64,000 bases of DNA from positions 34,627 through 98,626 of the forward strand of contig CALSSE010000023.1 in assembly GCA_943788935.1 (NCBI GenBank), read 5' to 3'. The stretch comes from an uncultured bacterium. Its GTDB lineage: Bacteria; Myxococcota_A; Bradymonadia; UBA7976; VGTA01. A model generated the notes under the pieces. It was not told the DNA's origin. It was given only the letters and a program-made list of their open reading frames with translations, and did not search any database. The translations under genes and the position numbers were made by a program. Shown in pieces: positions 42,776-51,272 of the stretch. Each line of letters starts with the position of its first letter. Position 1 is the stretch's first letter.

Positions 42776-43830
42776 CAGTGTCAAGCGCCCACTCAAAATC
42801 GTCTATAGGTCCTCGACTCACCCCTCCCTCTTCGAGACCTGTGAGCGACCAAGAGGTTGTCAAACAAAGCGTTCAACCCACATTAAGCGTGCCACAAGCA
42901 CCATCCAAAGAGGGGGGAGCTCTCTCCGCGTCTACTCCGAGTACACCACCTGTACCCGACCCCCACATTGAGCAACAATCAGTAAGTAGCACCAGCGCAC
43001 CAACGATCGTGGCGCCGATCAACCCAGAAGAGACATTTTCATCGCTCGGCTTAAAGTTTAGACTATTGACGATGTTATTAACATTGATCGTGGGCTTATT
43101 AGTCTATGATGCCTTGATCTCACTCAATATTTTCCAGCTACGCCAAGTTCAATATCAAGGTCTAGAGCATCTCACATCAGAAGACCTCTCAGACTCTCTC
43201 CTGCTTGAGAACATAAGACCGAGTATCATATCTCCCTCATTAGCGATGATTGAAGCCGCTATCATCGGCCATCCTTGGGTACGACAAGCGGAAGCGAAAC
43301 TCTCTTGGAATGGAGTGATTCAAGTCTCCGTTACCGAGTACCGAGCCTCGGCGATTGCGGTCTTGGACGAGTTATATTTAGTGACTCCAGAAGGCTTACC
43401 GTTCGCACCGGCGAGCTCCACTGATATCGGCGTAAATCTACCGATGATCAGTGGGGTCGACCCTGCGCTGTTTAATAGTTCGCAAAAAGCCTCTCTGATC
43501 GGCCGCTATTGGCTCCGTAAAGGAATAGAGCTCGCTCAGCTAGTCAAGCGCAGTCGTCTTGGGAGCTCTCATCATTTAAGTGATGTCCATATCTCACAGA
43601 CCGGTCGCTATGAGATCATGCTTAACAAAATTAGGATTGTACTTGGTACTGATATGCTCAGCGAGCGATTGAGTAAGGTTGAAGATATCATTGACCGCCT
43701 CAATCGAAAAGGGGTCACCGCTGCCTATATACTCCTCAGCGATGACCTTAATCGAGCGATCGTCAAGGAGAGCTCAATTACGGTAGATGACGCGAGTCTA
43801 GAGATAACGACTCAAGATAGAGAGAGGTAA
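42772..43830 (+). CDS. ftsQ: Cell division protein FtsQ
   Basis: 352 residues, bitopic. A Ser/Pro-rich cytoplasmic N-terminus of about 95 residues, longer than usual, precedes a single transmembrane helix (about 97-118, LLTMLLTLIVGLLVYDALI). The POTRA domain follows (FQLRQVQYQGLEHLTSEDL...HPWVRQAEAKLSWNGVIQVSVTEY), then the FtsQ beta domain (AIAVLDELYLVTPEGLPFAP...LPMISGVD). FtsQ scaffolds FtsL and FtsB in the periplasm. Overlap with ddl and a 1-bp gap to ftsA show tight coupling. Confidence 0.93.
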   Translation: MTVSSAHSKSSIGPRLTPPSSRPVSDQEVVKQSVQPTLSVPQAPSKEGGALSASTPSTPPVPDPHIEQQSVSSTSAPTIVAPINPEETFSSLGLKFRLLTMLLTLIVGLLVYDALISLNIFQLRQVQYQGLEHLTSEDLSDSLLLENIRPSIISPSLAMIEAAIIGHPWVRQAEAKLSWNGVIQVSVTEYRASAIAVLDELYLVTPEGLPFAPASSTDIGVNLPMISGVDPALFNSSQKASLIGRYWLRKGIELAQLVKRSRLGSSHHLSDVHISQTGRYEIMLNKIRIVLGTDMLSERLSKVEDIIDRLNRKGVTAAYILLSDDLNRAIVKESSITVDDASLEITTQDRER

Positions 43831-43831
43831 G

Positions 43832-45109
43832 ATGATAGAGCGTGGTATCGTAGGTCTAGATATCGGAGCCTCCAACATCAAATGTGCGTTAGGTCTCATC
43901 AATCATGATGACACTGAGCAAATTGATATTATCGCCTCAGCAACGGTACCCACCGTAGGTATTAGTGATGGAATTATCACTCATAGAGACCATCTCCTGT
44001 TGGCTATTAAGGAGGGTGTTCGACGGCTGAAAGAGAACTCTCAATGTGATGTTGAGCAAATCATTATCAGTATCTCTAGTAGACACTTTTACACCCTCGA
44101 CACCGGGAGCATCGTCAATATCTCCGAGGGGCGTGTCACTCACCAAGATGTACTGAGAGTGGTCCAATCTTGCCATGAGGATGCGCCACAAGCGAAAGCA
44201 TCACAGGGAGGGTATGGAATTACTCATACTCTCCCTAAAGAGTACTCTCTAGACCATCAAGTGACCAATGAGCCTCCTTGGTCCCAACCCGCGCTCCTTT
44301 TGGGTCTCAAAGCTCATCTCGTCTATGGTCATAAAGAGACTCTAACCCAAATGTGGCATCTACAAGAGTCACTGAGGGCGCCTTTGATCGATGTCACCTG
44401 TGACCTCCTCGCTCAGTTCGAGGGCGTCATTCCTCCTCAAGAGACTCGCTCAACAGCGGCTCTACTGGATATGGGCTGTGAGACCACAAAAGTCCTCTTG
44501 GTACGTGATGGTAAGCCCGTCTTCTTTTACTGCCGTATGCAAGGCGGAGTACACATCTCAAGAGAAATACAGAGGCAATTCAAAATCAGTGACTTTGATG
44601 AAGCCGAATATCTTAAATTACATTACGGCAAAGTCTATTTAGGCTCCCACGAAAAGAGTGAGAATCGTATCCCCATTCATGGAGATGGCCCGGTTAGGTT
44701 TATTAGGCAAGAGTCACTCTCTCGCATCTTAGAGCGATCGATCACTGAGAATCTCAGCGCGTTAAGAGTCAGATTAGAGGAAGCAGGGGTCTCAGCGATT
44801 TTGTCAGGAGGGGTCTATCTAACGGGAGGAGGAGCTAATCTGAAAGGAATCTGTGAGCTAGCTAGCGATATTCTACAGACTAAGGTTCAACTTGGTAGGC
44901 CACAACAGCGAGGAGTAAAAGACCTTATCATTCAGCCCCAATATGCCACGGTGAACGGCTTAATTATCGCTGGATTGAGGAAGAGACATAATCACTGGTT
45001 TAGCTCTTGGAACAGGCCTTTATCGGAGATCCCCCCTCCTTTTGAGAAAACTAAGAGGAAGAGTTCTAAAGTGATCAGAGTCTTTAGATCCCTCCTAAGC
45101 CCTCCATAA
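43832..45109 (+). CDS. ftsA: Cell division protein FtsA
   Basis: Actin-like ATPase that tethers FtsZ to the membrane and activates the divisome. The phosphate-1 loop is IVGLDIGASNIKCALG (6-21). The 1C subdomain occupies about 85-165. Phosphate-2 is ALLDMGCETTKVLLVRDG, and the adenosine motif is YLTGGGANLKGICELA. The C-terminus ends in a basic amphipathic helix (about 410-423, SSKVIRVFRSLL), the usual membrane-targeting sequence. Length 425 is normal. It begins 1 bp after ftsQ and is followed by 297 bp before ftsZ. Confidence 0.95.
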   Translation: MIERGIVGLDIGASNIKCALGLINHDDTEQIDIIASATVPTVGISDGIITHRDHLLLAIKEGVRRLKENSQCDVEQIIISISSRHFYTLDTGSIVNISEGRVTHQDVLRVVQSCHEDAPQAKASQGGYGITHTLPKEYSLDHQVTNEPPWSQPALLLGLKAHLVYGHKETLTQMWHLQESLRAPLIDVTCDLLAQFEGVIPPQETRSTAALLDMGCETTKVLLVRDGKPVFFYCRMQGGVHISREIQRQFKISDFDEAEYLKLHYGKVYLGSHEKSENRIPIHGDGPVRFIRQESLSRILERSITENLSALRVRLEEAGVSAILSGGVYLTGGGANLKGICELASDILQTKVQLGRPQQRGVKDLIIQPQYATVNGLIIAGLRKRHNHWFSSWNRPLSEIPPPFEKTKRKSSKVIRVFRSLLSPP

Positions 45110-45406
45110 ACCCTATAGCAAAGATTAGCAAATCTACACGAAGCACCCATGGTCACTGAATGACCCTCAGAGCTCTTAATCGATAGTAGTTGCTAGACAG
45201 GGTCTCTGTTTGTTCCACGTCTTTATCAAGTCTTTAAACTACTGAACAAAGAATGAGTATTATATCAGATTGCTAAAGTAATCATTTAATGCTTTTATAT
45301 AAGCTGTATTTTCACGTAGCTAAGGGCACCTCTCACCAAGAGTCTCTCAAGTCGTGAACTGTCTTTAGTATACCCATAACTCCTAACTCATACATTGAGG
45401 TGACAA
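45110..45406 (+). promoter_or_regulatory. 297-bp gap before ftsZ, probable separate ftsZ promoter region
   Basis: No gene supported. This is the only long gap in the dcw cluster. It contains a GGTCA-CTGAA-TGACC inverted repeat (45151-45165) and A/T-rich stretches (TTTAATGCTTTTATATAAG, about 45286-45304) that could hold a promoter, so ftsZ can probably be transcribed independently of the upstream operon. A GAGGTGA ribosome site precedes the ftsZ ATG. No clear terminator follows ftsA. Confidence 0.5.
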
Positions 45407-47368
45407 ATGTTAGAGTATGTCAACCAAGGTAACGCCCAGATCAAAGTCTTTGGTGTCGGTGGCGGTGGATCAAACGCGGTTGACTGTATGATTAGTGACG
45501 GAGGAGGAGGGCTAGAGGGGATCAGCTTTATTTGCTCAAACACTGATGCTCAAGCCCTACAACGATCAGCCTCTCCCATTAAGATACAGCTCGGGATGAG
45601 TATTACTCAAGGCTTAGGAGCGGGCGCAAACCCTGAGATTGGGGAACAGTCAGCTCTCGAAGATCAAGAGCGAATTCGTGAAGTACTAGAAGGCGCTGAT
45701 ATGGTTTTTATCACCGCCGGAATGGGAGGAGGGACTGGAACGGGTGCAGCGCCCATCGTGGCGCAGATCGCTAAGAGTCTTGACATCTTAACGGTAGCGG
45801 TCGTCACCAAGCCTCTGAAAATAGAAGGTCGTCATCGTATGGAGAGCGCCGAGCGAGGGATTCAAGAGCTCCGTCGACATGTTGACTCTCTCATCGAGAT
45901 CCCCAACCAGCGGCTATTAGGTCAATCGGAAGGAATGAATGTCCAGCAGACCTTCGCTTTCGCCAACAAGGTCTTGATAGATGCGGTCAGAGGGATCACT
46001 GAGATCATTAACAATAATGGTGTCATCAACGTCGATTTCGCTGATGTCAAAACCATTATGTCTAATCAGGGCTCACCAAGCGCTCTCATGGGGACAGGCA
46101 TAGGTAGGGGTGAGAAGCGAGCGCTCTCTGCGGCAGCAGCGGCGATTTCTAGCCCACTGCTCAATCATGACATCTCGGGCGCCAGTGCCGTCCTCCTTAA
46201 TTTTACAGGCAGCACTAACATGAGCCTCGATGAGATCCATGACGCAGCGGAGACCATCACCCAAAAGATCGCTGGAGATCCTCAAGTCATCTTAGGAATG
46301 GTTGTCGACGAAACCGGGGCTTTTGATGAGGAGTGTATGAAAGTCACCGTCATCGCTACCGGCTTCCCAGAGATGATTGGTGAAGATTATTTTGATTCTC
46401 AACCGGTTAAAGCGAGCTCCCCTTATGGTCACCGCGGACATCGTCCGTCAATACCGATCAGACAACGTTCCGAGCAAAGCGCCCCTCCACGACGATCATA
46501 CCAATCACCATCGGTGAGTACGAACCCCCCGATCGTCAATGACTCCTCTTCATCATCTTCCTCTGACGAACATCCTCAATGGAGAGCTGAGGCACCAAAT
46601 ATTATCAATGAAGTGCCCATACAGCAGTCCGCTCATGATCCCATTAATGGTTCATTCTCACAGCCATCTGGACTGTATGGACAGAGTCCAAGAGATCAAG
46701 CCCAAGGTAACCCATCTCATTATGATCGACATCAACGAGATCACTTAGCTCCTCAAGCTGAGCCCTCCCCTGGTCGGAGAGGGTCAGCGTCAAGAGCTTC
46801 CTCTCTGCTAGAGTCAAGTGGACAGGTCTCTAACGCCGTCAGCTATCCTGAGCGAACCTCAAGTTATAACGGTCATCATTCCCGAGAAGGACGATCACAT
46901 GACAGCCATAGCTCAGCGAGTTATGGCGGGCAACCTAGCTCATCTGCTCCTCGCAGAGAGTCTTCTCGGGGAAGCTATAGCCGCCGTCAGCAATATGGAG
47001 CGCCCAGTGAGCCTAATCAAGGGCAAGCACCGAACGCTGAGCGAGCTTATCCGAGTCCACCTCAGCAAGAGCGACCCACCCAACGAGAGAGCTCATCAAG
47101 CGCGCAAAAATCGACTCCCACCCCTAGAGGTCCAAGCGGTCGTCGGGGCAGAGGTCGTTCATCTCTCTCTTCGCTAATGCCGGTCGCTCCAATCGATAGT
47201 GATGAGGCAAATTGGGGTGCACAACAAGCGCCTAGACAGGAGTCTCCCTCTCCCCGCGATCACTATCAGCAGGCGGATGATCGCCGCGGAACCCCTGAGT
47301 CAAGTAGTACACAAAACTATGACTCTGTGGGCTATAGCCCCAATGGTTTACCGGTCTATAGAGGATAA
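45407..47368 (+). CDS. ftsZ: Cell division GTPase FtsZ with a very long C-terminal linker
   Basis: Tubulin-like GTPase forming the Z ring. The nucleotide-binding region VFGVGGGGSNAVD, the signature GMGGGTGTG (105-113) and the T7-loop segment NVDFADVKTIM are intact. The globular core ends near residue 320 (VIATGFPEM). The remaining about 330 residues are Ser/Pro/Gln/Arg/His-rich and low in hydrophobics, i.e. an intrinsically disordered linker far longer than the roughly 50 residues of E. coli. The last residues, NGLPVYRG, may be a diverged version of the IPAFLR-type C-terminal peptide that binds FtsA, but are not a good match. Total 653 residues versus about 380-400 in typical FtsZ. Confidence 0.96.
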   Translation: MLEYVNQGNAQIKVFGVGGGGSNAVDCMISDGGGGLEGISFICSNTDAQALQRSASPIKIQLGMSITQGLGAGANPEIGEQSALEDQERIREVLEGADMVFITAGMGGGTGTGAAPIVAQIAKSLDILTVAVVTKPLKIEGRHRMESAERGIQELRRHVDSLIEIPNQRLLGQSEGMNVQQTFAFANKVLIDAVRGITEIINNNGVINVDFADVKTIMSNQGSPSALMGTGIGRGEKRALSAAAAAISSPLLNHDISGASAVLLNFTGSTNMSLDEIHDAAETITQKIAGDPQVILGMVVDETGAFDEECMKVTVIATGFPEMIGEDYFDSQPVKASSPYGHRGHRPSIPIRQRSEQSAPPRRSYQSPSVSTNPPIVNDSSSSSSSDEHPQWRAEAPNIINEVPIQQSAHDPINGSFSQPSGLYGQSPRDQAQGNPSHYDRHQRDHLAPQAEPSPGRRGSASRASSLLESSGQVSNAVSYPERTSSYNGHHSREGRSHDSHSSASYGGQPSSSAPRRESSRGSYSRRQQYGAPSEPNQGQAPNAERAYPSPPQQERPTQRESSSSAQKSTPTPRGPSGRRGRGRSSLSSLMPVAPIDSDEANWGAQQAPRQESPSPRDHYQQADDRRGTPESSSTQNYDSVGYSPNGLPVYRG

Positions 47369-47425
47369 GCGCAGCCAACTGTCAATGGATAGGTGAGCGC
47401 TGTTATTCATCAACGGCTTATATGA

Positions 47426-47466
47426 GTGAGTGAATCTTTAGGTGAGTGAATCTTTAGGTGAGTGAA
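47426..47466. repeat. 16-bp tandem repeat between ftsZ and dnaE
   Basis: Two perfect 16-bp copies of gtgagtgaatctttag (47426-47441 and 47442-47457), followed by a partial third. The spacer of 232 bp between ftsZ and dnaE otherwise shows no gene. Confidence 0.8.
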
Positions 47467-47600
47467 CAGTGAGGTCGTTCGAGGAAAATATTTACTTGTA
47501 TTTGTAGCTCTCCAAGAGGTTATCTATGGGATGATCTATCTCAATGTAAGAGCTTCTTCCTCATCTGAGATCTGATGACACCCAGAGATATGAGATAACT

Positions 47601-50600
47601 ATGCCAAGACCTTTTGTTCATCTCCATGTACACAGCCATTACAGTCAACTCTGTGGGGCGATAAGACTTAAAAAGCTCTTCCCCAGGCTCGCTGAGTTGG
47701 GCATGAATAGCGTGGCCTTGACCGACCGCTCTCAAATGTTTGGCGCTGTAGACTTTCAGCTTCAATGTAAAAAGTCACAAGTAAAGCCGATATTTGGGAC
47801 TGAGGTGCTCTACCTCCCCACGATTGATAGCAAGAATCCTCCCTCTCATTTAGTTTTACTAGCGATGAACGCTGAGGGATATGAGAGTCTCAGACACTTA
47901 AGCAGCCGCTCGTATTTAGAGGGTCAGAAGTTAGGAGTACCTCACATTGACTGGTCGATGTTGGAGGATAACCATAAGGGGCTGATCGTCCTCTCTGGAG
48001 GAGTATTAGGTGTCGTTGAGCGCACCCTTATCGAGCGTGGAGAAGAGGAGGCCGAACACCTTATCAAGCAGTTCGAGAGCCTCTTGGGCAGAGGGCACTT
48101 CTACTTGGAGGTCCAGCCCCTTAAGACTAATCGACAGGATCGAATCAACGAGTTCTTTAGCCGTTATCATCAAAAAGCAGGAACGCCACTTGTCGCGACG
48201 AATGAAGCCTATTACATGCGTCAAGAGGACGCTAAGAGCTATAAGGTCCTCTCCTGTATCTCTACCGGTAAAGCGCTGAGAGAATATGAGGATGAGTTTA
48301 CGGTCACCGATCAACATTGGCTTAAAGATGGGGACACCATCGCTGAGCAGCTCGGACCACAGTATGAAGAAGCGATCAATAATACACTAGAGATCGCTAA
48401 TCGTTGTGATTTCAAGATCCCTCTCGGGAATGTTTATCTCCCTGACTTCGGTGTACCCGAAGAGCATACGATTCAATCTTTTCTGAGACATTGCTCTCAT
48501 GAAGGCCTAAGAGAGCGCTTCGCTGAGTTTGATCAAGTCGATAAGCCATATGCTCTCCAAGAGTACATAGACCGCCTCGATGTAGAGCTTGATATTATCA
48601 TTTCTATGGACTTCCCCGGCTACTTTTTGATCGTACAAGATTTTATCAATTGGGCCAAAGACCAAGGTATTCCCGTCGGTCCTGGGAGAGGTTCGGGCGC
48701 CGGGTCTCTTGTCGCCTATGCTCTACGGATCACCGATATAGACCCTCTCCCTTATGGTTTATTATTCGAGCGTTTCCTCAACCCTGATCGTGTCTCCATG
48801 CCCGACTTTGATATCGATTTCTGTATGAATCGACGTGGCGAGGTCATCGAGTATGTCACTCGTAGATATGGGGCCATGAATGTCGGACAGATCGCCACGT
48901 ATGGGGCACTCAAAGCGAAAGGGGTTATCAAAGATGTTGGGCGTGTGCTCGGGTTTCATTATAACGATACTGATCGCTTAAGTAAGCTGATCCCCGATGA
49001 TTTGGGGATCACTCTCGGACAGGCTTTAGAGAAGGAGCCTCGACTGGCAAAGATGTATGAAGATGATCGCCAGATCCGAGACCTCATCGATATCGCTAAG
49101 TCTCTAGAGGGGCTCCATCGTAATGTAGGTATGCACGCTGCAGGGGTGGTCATCGGTGATGAGCCGCTGTGGCATTACTGTCCAATGTTTCGTGGCGCTA
49201 ACCAAGAGTTGGTCACTCAATTTGCCAAGGATGAGGTCGAGCTCGCCGGCCTAGTCAAATTTGACTTCCTAGGCCTAAAGACGCTCACCGTGATTCAAGA
49301 CGCAGTAGACCTCGTTAATCTACATAGAGCTGAAGATGACCTACTAGATGTGTACACACTTCCTCTCACTGACCCTGGCGTTTATCGGCTAGTGAGTAGC
49401 GGCGAAACAGAGGGCGTATTCCAACTTGAATCTAGCGGATTTCAAGGCCTTCTCAAGAAGCTCAAGCCGGACGTGTTTGAAGACATCGTCGCGGCGGTAG
49501 CGCTCTACCGTCCTGGTCCCTTGGGATCAGGGATGCTTGATACCTTTATCAACCGTAAACATGGCCTTGAGGAGATCATTTATCCCCATCCTCTCCTCGG
49601 TGAGATCCTCCGCGAAACCTATGGAGTGATCGTTTACCAAGAGCAGGTCATGCAGATCGCCCAAGTGATGGCAGGCTTCACCCTAGGAGCAGCGGACTTG
49701 CTCCGCCGCGCTATGGGTAAGAAGAAGATGGATGTCATGGCTCAGCAGCGTGAGGTTTTCGCTGAAGGGTCGGCCAAGAATGGAGCATCTCGAGCGAAAG
49801 CCGATGAGATCTTTGATCTCATGGAACTATTCGCTCAATACGGATTTAATAAGTCTCACTCAGCGGCTTATGCACTTCTCACTTATCACACCGCCTTCCT
49901 AAAAGCACATTACCCTGCCGAATTCATGGCGGCAGTCCTCACCAATGACAGTGATACCGCGGATAAGGTCGCCAAGGGTGTTCGTAACGCTCTCAAGATG
50001 GGGCTCACGATCTCTCCTCCTTCTATCAACCGCTCTTCACGACCCTTCACCGGTCATCAGGGAGAGGTGATCTTTGGCTTAGGGGGCATTAAAGGGATGG
50101 GAGCGAACGCCGTCGATGCCATCATAACAGCCCGAGATGAAGGGGGAGCGTTCAGCTCTATCGAGGAGTTTTGCGAACGGGTAAACCTTCAGAAAGTGTC
50201 CAAACGCACTATAGAGACTTTAATTCAAGTCGGCGCTTTCGATGAGTTCGCTCAACCTCGTAAGCGACTTCATGCCGCACTAGACCCCATCGTCGCCAGA
50301 GCGCAAAAGACTCAAAAAGATGCCGCTTCGGGTCAAAATGATATGTTCTCCATGTTCACTACCGCAGCGCCCGACAGTGAAGAGCGAGATGATATCCTGT
50401 CTAACTTTAGTGATATCGGTGAATGGAATATGAAGACCGTTCTCGAAGCAGAGAAATCACTCTTGGGCTATTATGTCAGCGGTCACCCCCTAGATCGCTT
50501 TGCCTCCCTGATCAGCAAGACTAATCACATCCCCATTAGTCAACTGAATCAGCAAGAGCGTTATGCGTCGGTGGTCCTCATCGGACAAGTCACCTCTATG

Positions 50601-51131
50601 AGGGCGATCCCCTCTAAGCGTGGAGGGCGAGTCGCTTTTATCACCTTTGAGGATCGTAGCGGGTTCATCGAGATTATCACAAGCGGTCCAACCTTAGAGA
50701 TCTATGAAGAGGCGCTCAGCTGTGAAGAGCCGATCATGATCCTCGGAGAGGTCAAACCTCCTCGCTTTGAGGGAGAGGACTTTAAGGTCAATATCGGTCG
50801 TAGAGGAGAAGATCCAAGAGCTGTCCCCATGGTACAGACTCTCACTGACCTACAGAGCGCCCAAACTCGATCGATCGCTATTGAGATCAGTGAAGAGCAG
50901 ACGAAGCGACCCCGATTTGATCAGCTGAGAGCTCTCTTTGAGACCAAAGATTACGAAGGACGATGTCCTATCATCTTTCACCTCCACACCGAGAGTGGCG
51001 CTCAAGTGTACTTAAGAACGCGCTACACCCTCCACCCTGATGAGCAGCTAGTGCACGAGATCTCTCAGCTCCTTCCTCAAGCTCAAGTGCACTTCTATGA
51101 TCGGCGTACAACTGAGCGCCTCCTTTACTAG
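47601..51131 (+). CDS. dnaE: DNA polymerase III alpha subunit DnaE
   Basis: Replicative C-family DNA polymerase, 1,176 residues, normal for DnaE1. The N-terminal PHP domain starts HLHVHSHYS, but its second motif reads ALTDRSQMFG where metal-binding members have TDHG, so the PHP site is probably inactive as in E. coli. Polymerase motifs are GPGRGSGAGSLVAYAL, then PDFDIDFCMNRRGEVIEYV carrying the catalytic aspartates, and GMHAAGVVI. GVFQLESSGFQ, ALYRPGPLGSGMLD and FNKSHSAAYALLTYHTAFLKAHYP are also canonical. The OB fold (VVLIGQVTSM...FITFEDRSG) is near residue 990. It follows ftsZ on the same strand but is probably expressed separately. Confidence 0.98.
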   Translation: MPRPFVHLHVHSHYSQLCGAIRLKKLFPRLAELGMNSVALTDRSQMFGAVDFQLQCKKSQVKPIFGTEVLYLPTIDSKNPPSHLVLLAMNAEGYESLRHLSSRSYLEGQKLGVPHIDWSMLEDNHKGLIVLSGGVLGVVERTLIERGEEEAEHLIKQFESLLGRGHFYLEVQPLKTNRQDRINEFFSRYHQKAGTPLVATNEAYYMRQEDAKSYKVLSCISTGKALREYEDEFTVTDQHWLKDGDTIAEQLGPQYEEAINNTLEIANRCDFKIPLGNVYLPDFGVPEEHTIQSFLRHCSHEGLRERFAEFDQVDKPYALQEYIDRLDVELDIIISMDFPGYFLIVQDFINWAKDQGIPVGPGRGSGAGSLVAYALRITDIDPLPYGLLFERFLNPDRVSMPDFDIDFCMNRRGEVIEYVTRRYGAMNVGQIATYGALKAKGVIKDVGRVLGFHYNDTDRLSKLIPDDLGITLGQALEKEPRLAKMYEDDRQIRDLIDIAKSLEGLHRNVGMHAAGVVIGDEPLWHYCPMFRGANQELVTQFAKDEVELAGLVKFDFLGLKTLTVIQDAVDLVNLHRAEDDLLDVYTLPLTDPGVYRLVSSGETEGVFQLESSGFQGLLKKLKPDVFEDIVAAVALYRPGPLGSGMLDTFINRKHGLEEIIYPHPLLGEILRETYGVIVYQEQVMQIAQVMAGFTLGAADLLRRAMGKKKMDVMAQQREVFAEGSAKNGASRAKADEIFDLMELFAQYGFNKSHSAAYALLTYHTAFLKAHYPAEFMAAVLTNDSDTADKVAKGVRNALKMGLTISPPSINRSSRPFTGHQGEVIFGLGGIKGMGANAVDAIITARDEGGAFSSIEEFCERVNLQKVSKRTIETLIQVGAFDEFAQPRKRLHAALDPIVARAQKTQKDAASGQNDMFSMFTTAAPDSEERDDILSNFSDIGEWNMKTVLEAEKSLLGYYVSGHPLDRFASLISKTNHIPISQLNQQERYASVVLIGQVTSMRAIPSKRGGRVAFITFEDRSGFIEIITSGPTLEIYEEALSCEEPIMILGEVKPPRFEGEDFKVNIGRRGEDPRAVPMVQTLTDLQSAQTRSIAIEISEEQTKRPRFDQLRALFETKDYEGRCPIIFHLHTESGAQVYLRTRYTLHPDEQLVHEISQLLPQAQVHFYDRRTTERLLY

Positions 51132-51272
51132 ATGGGCAGTCTACTCTAGCTCCTCAGAGAGGCTCGTTAATCTCTATCGTCGATCTCTCTCTGAGTTTGA
51201 GTACACTAAGGGTTATCAATCTGATAGATTAGAGTGGCTTACACACAATAAAGCTAGAGTGGGAGATAGACT

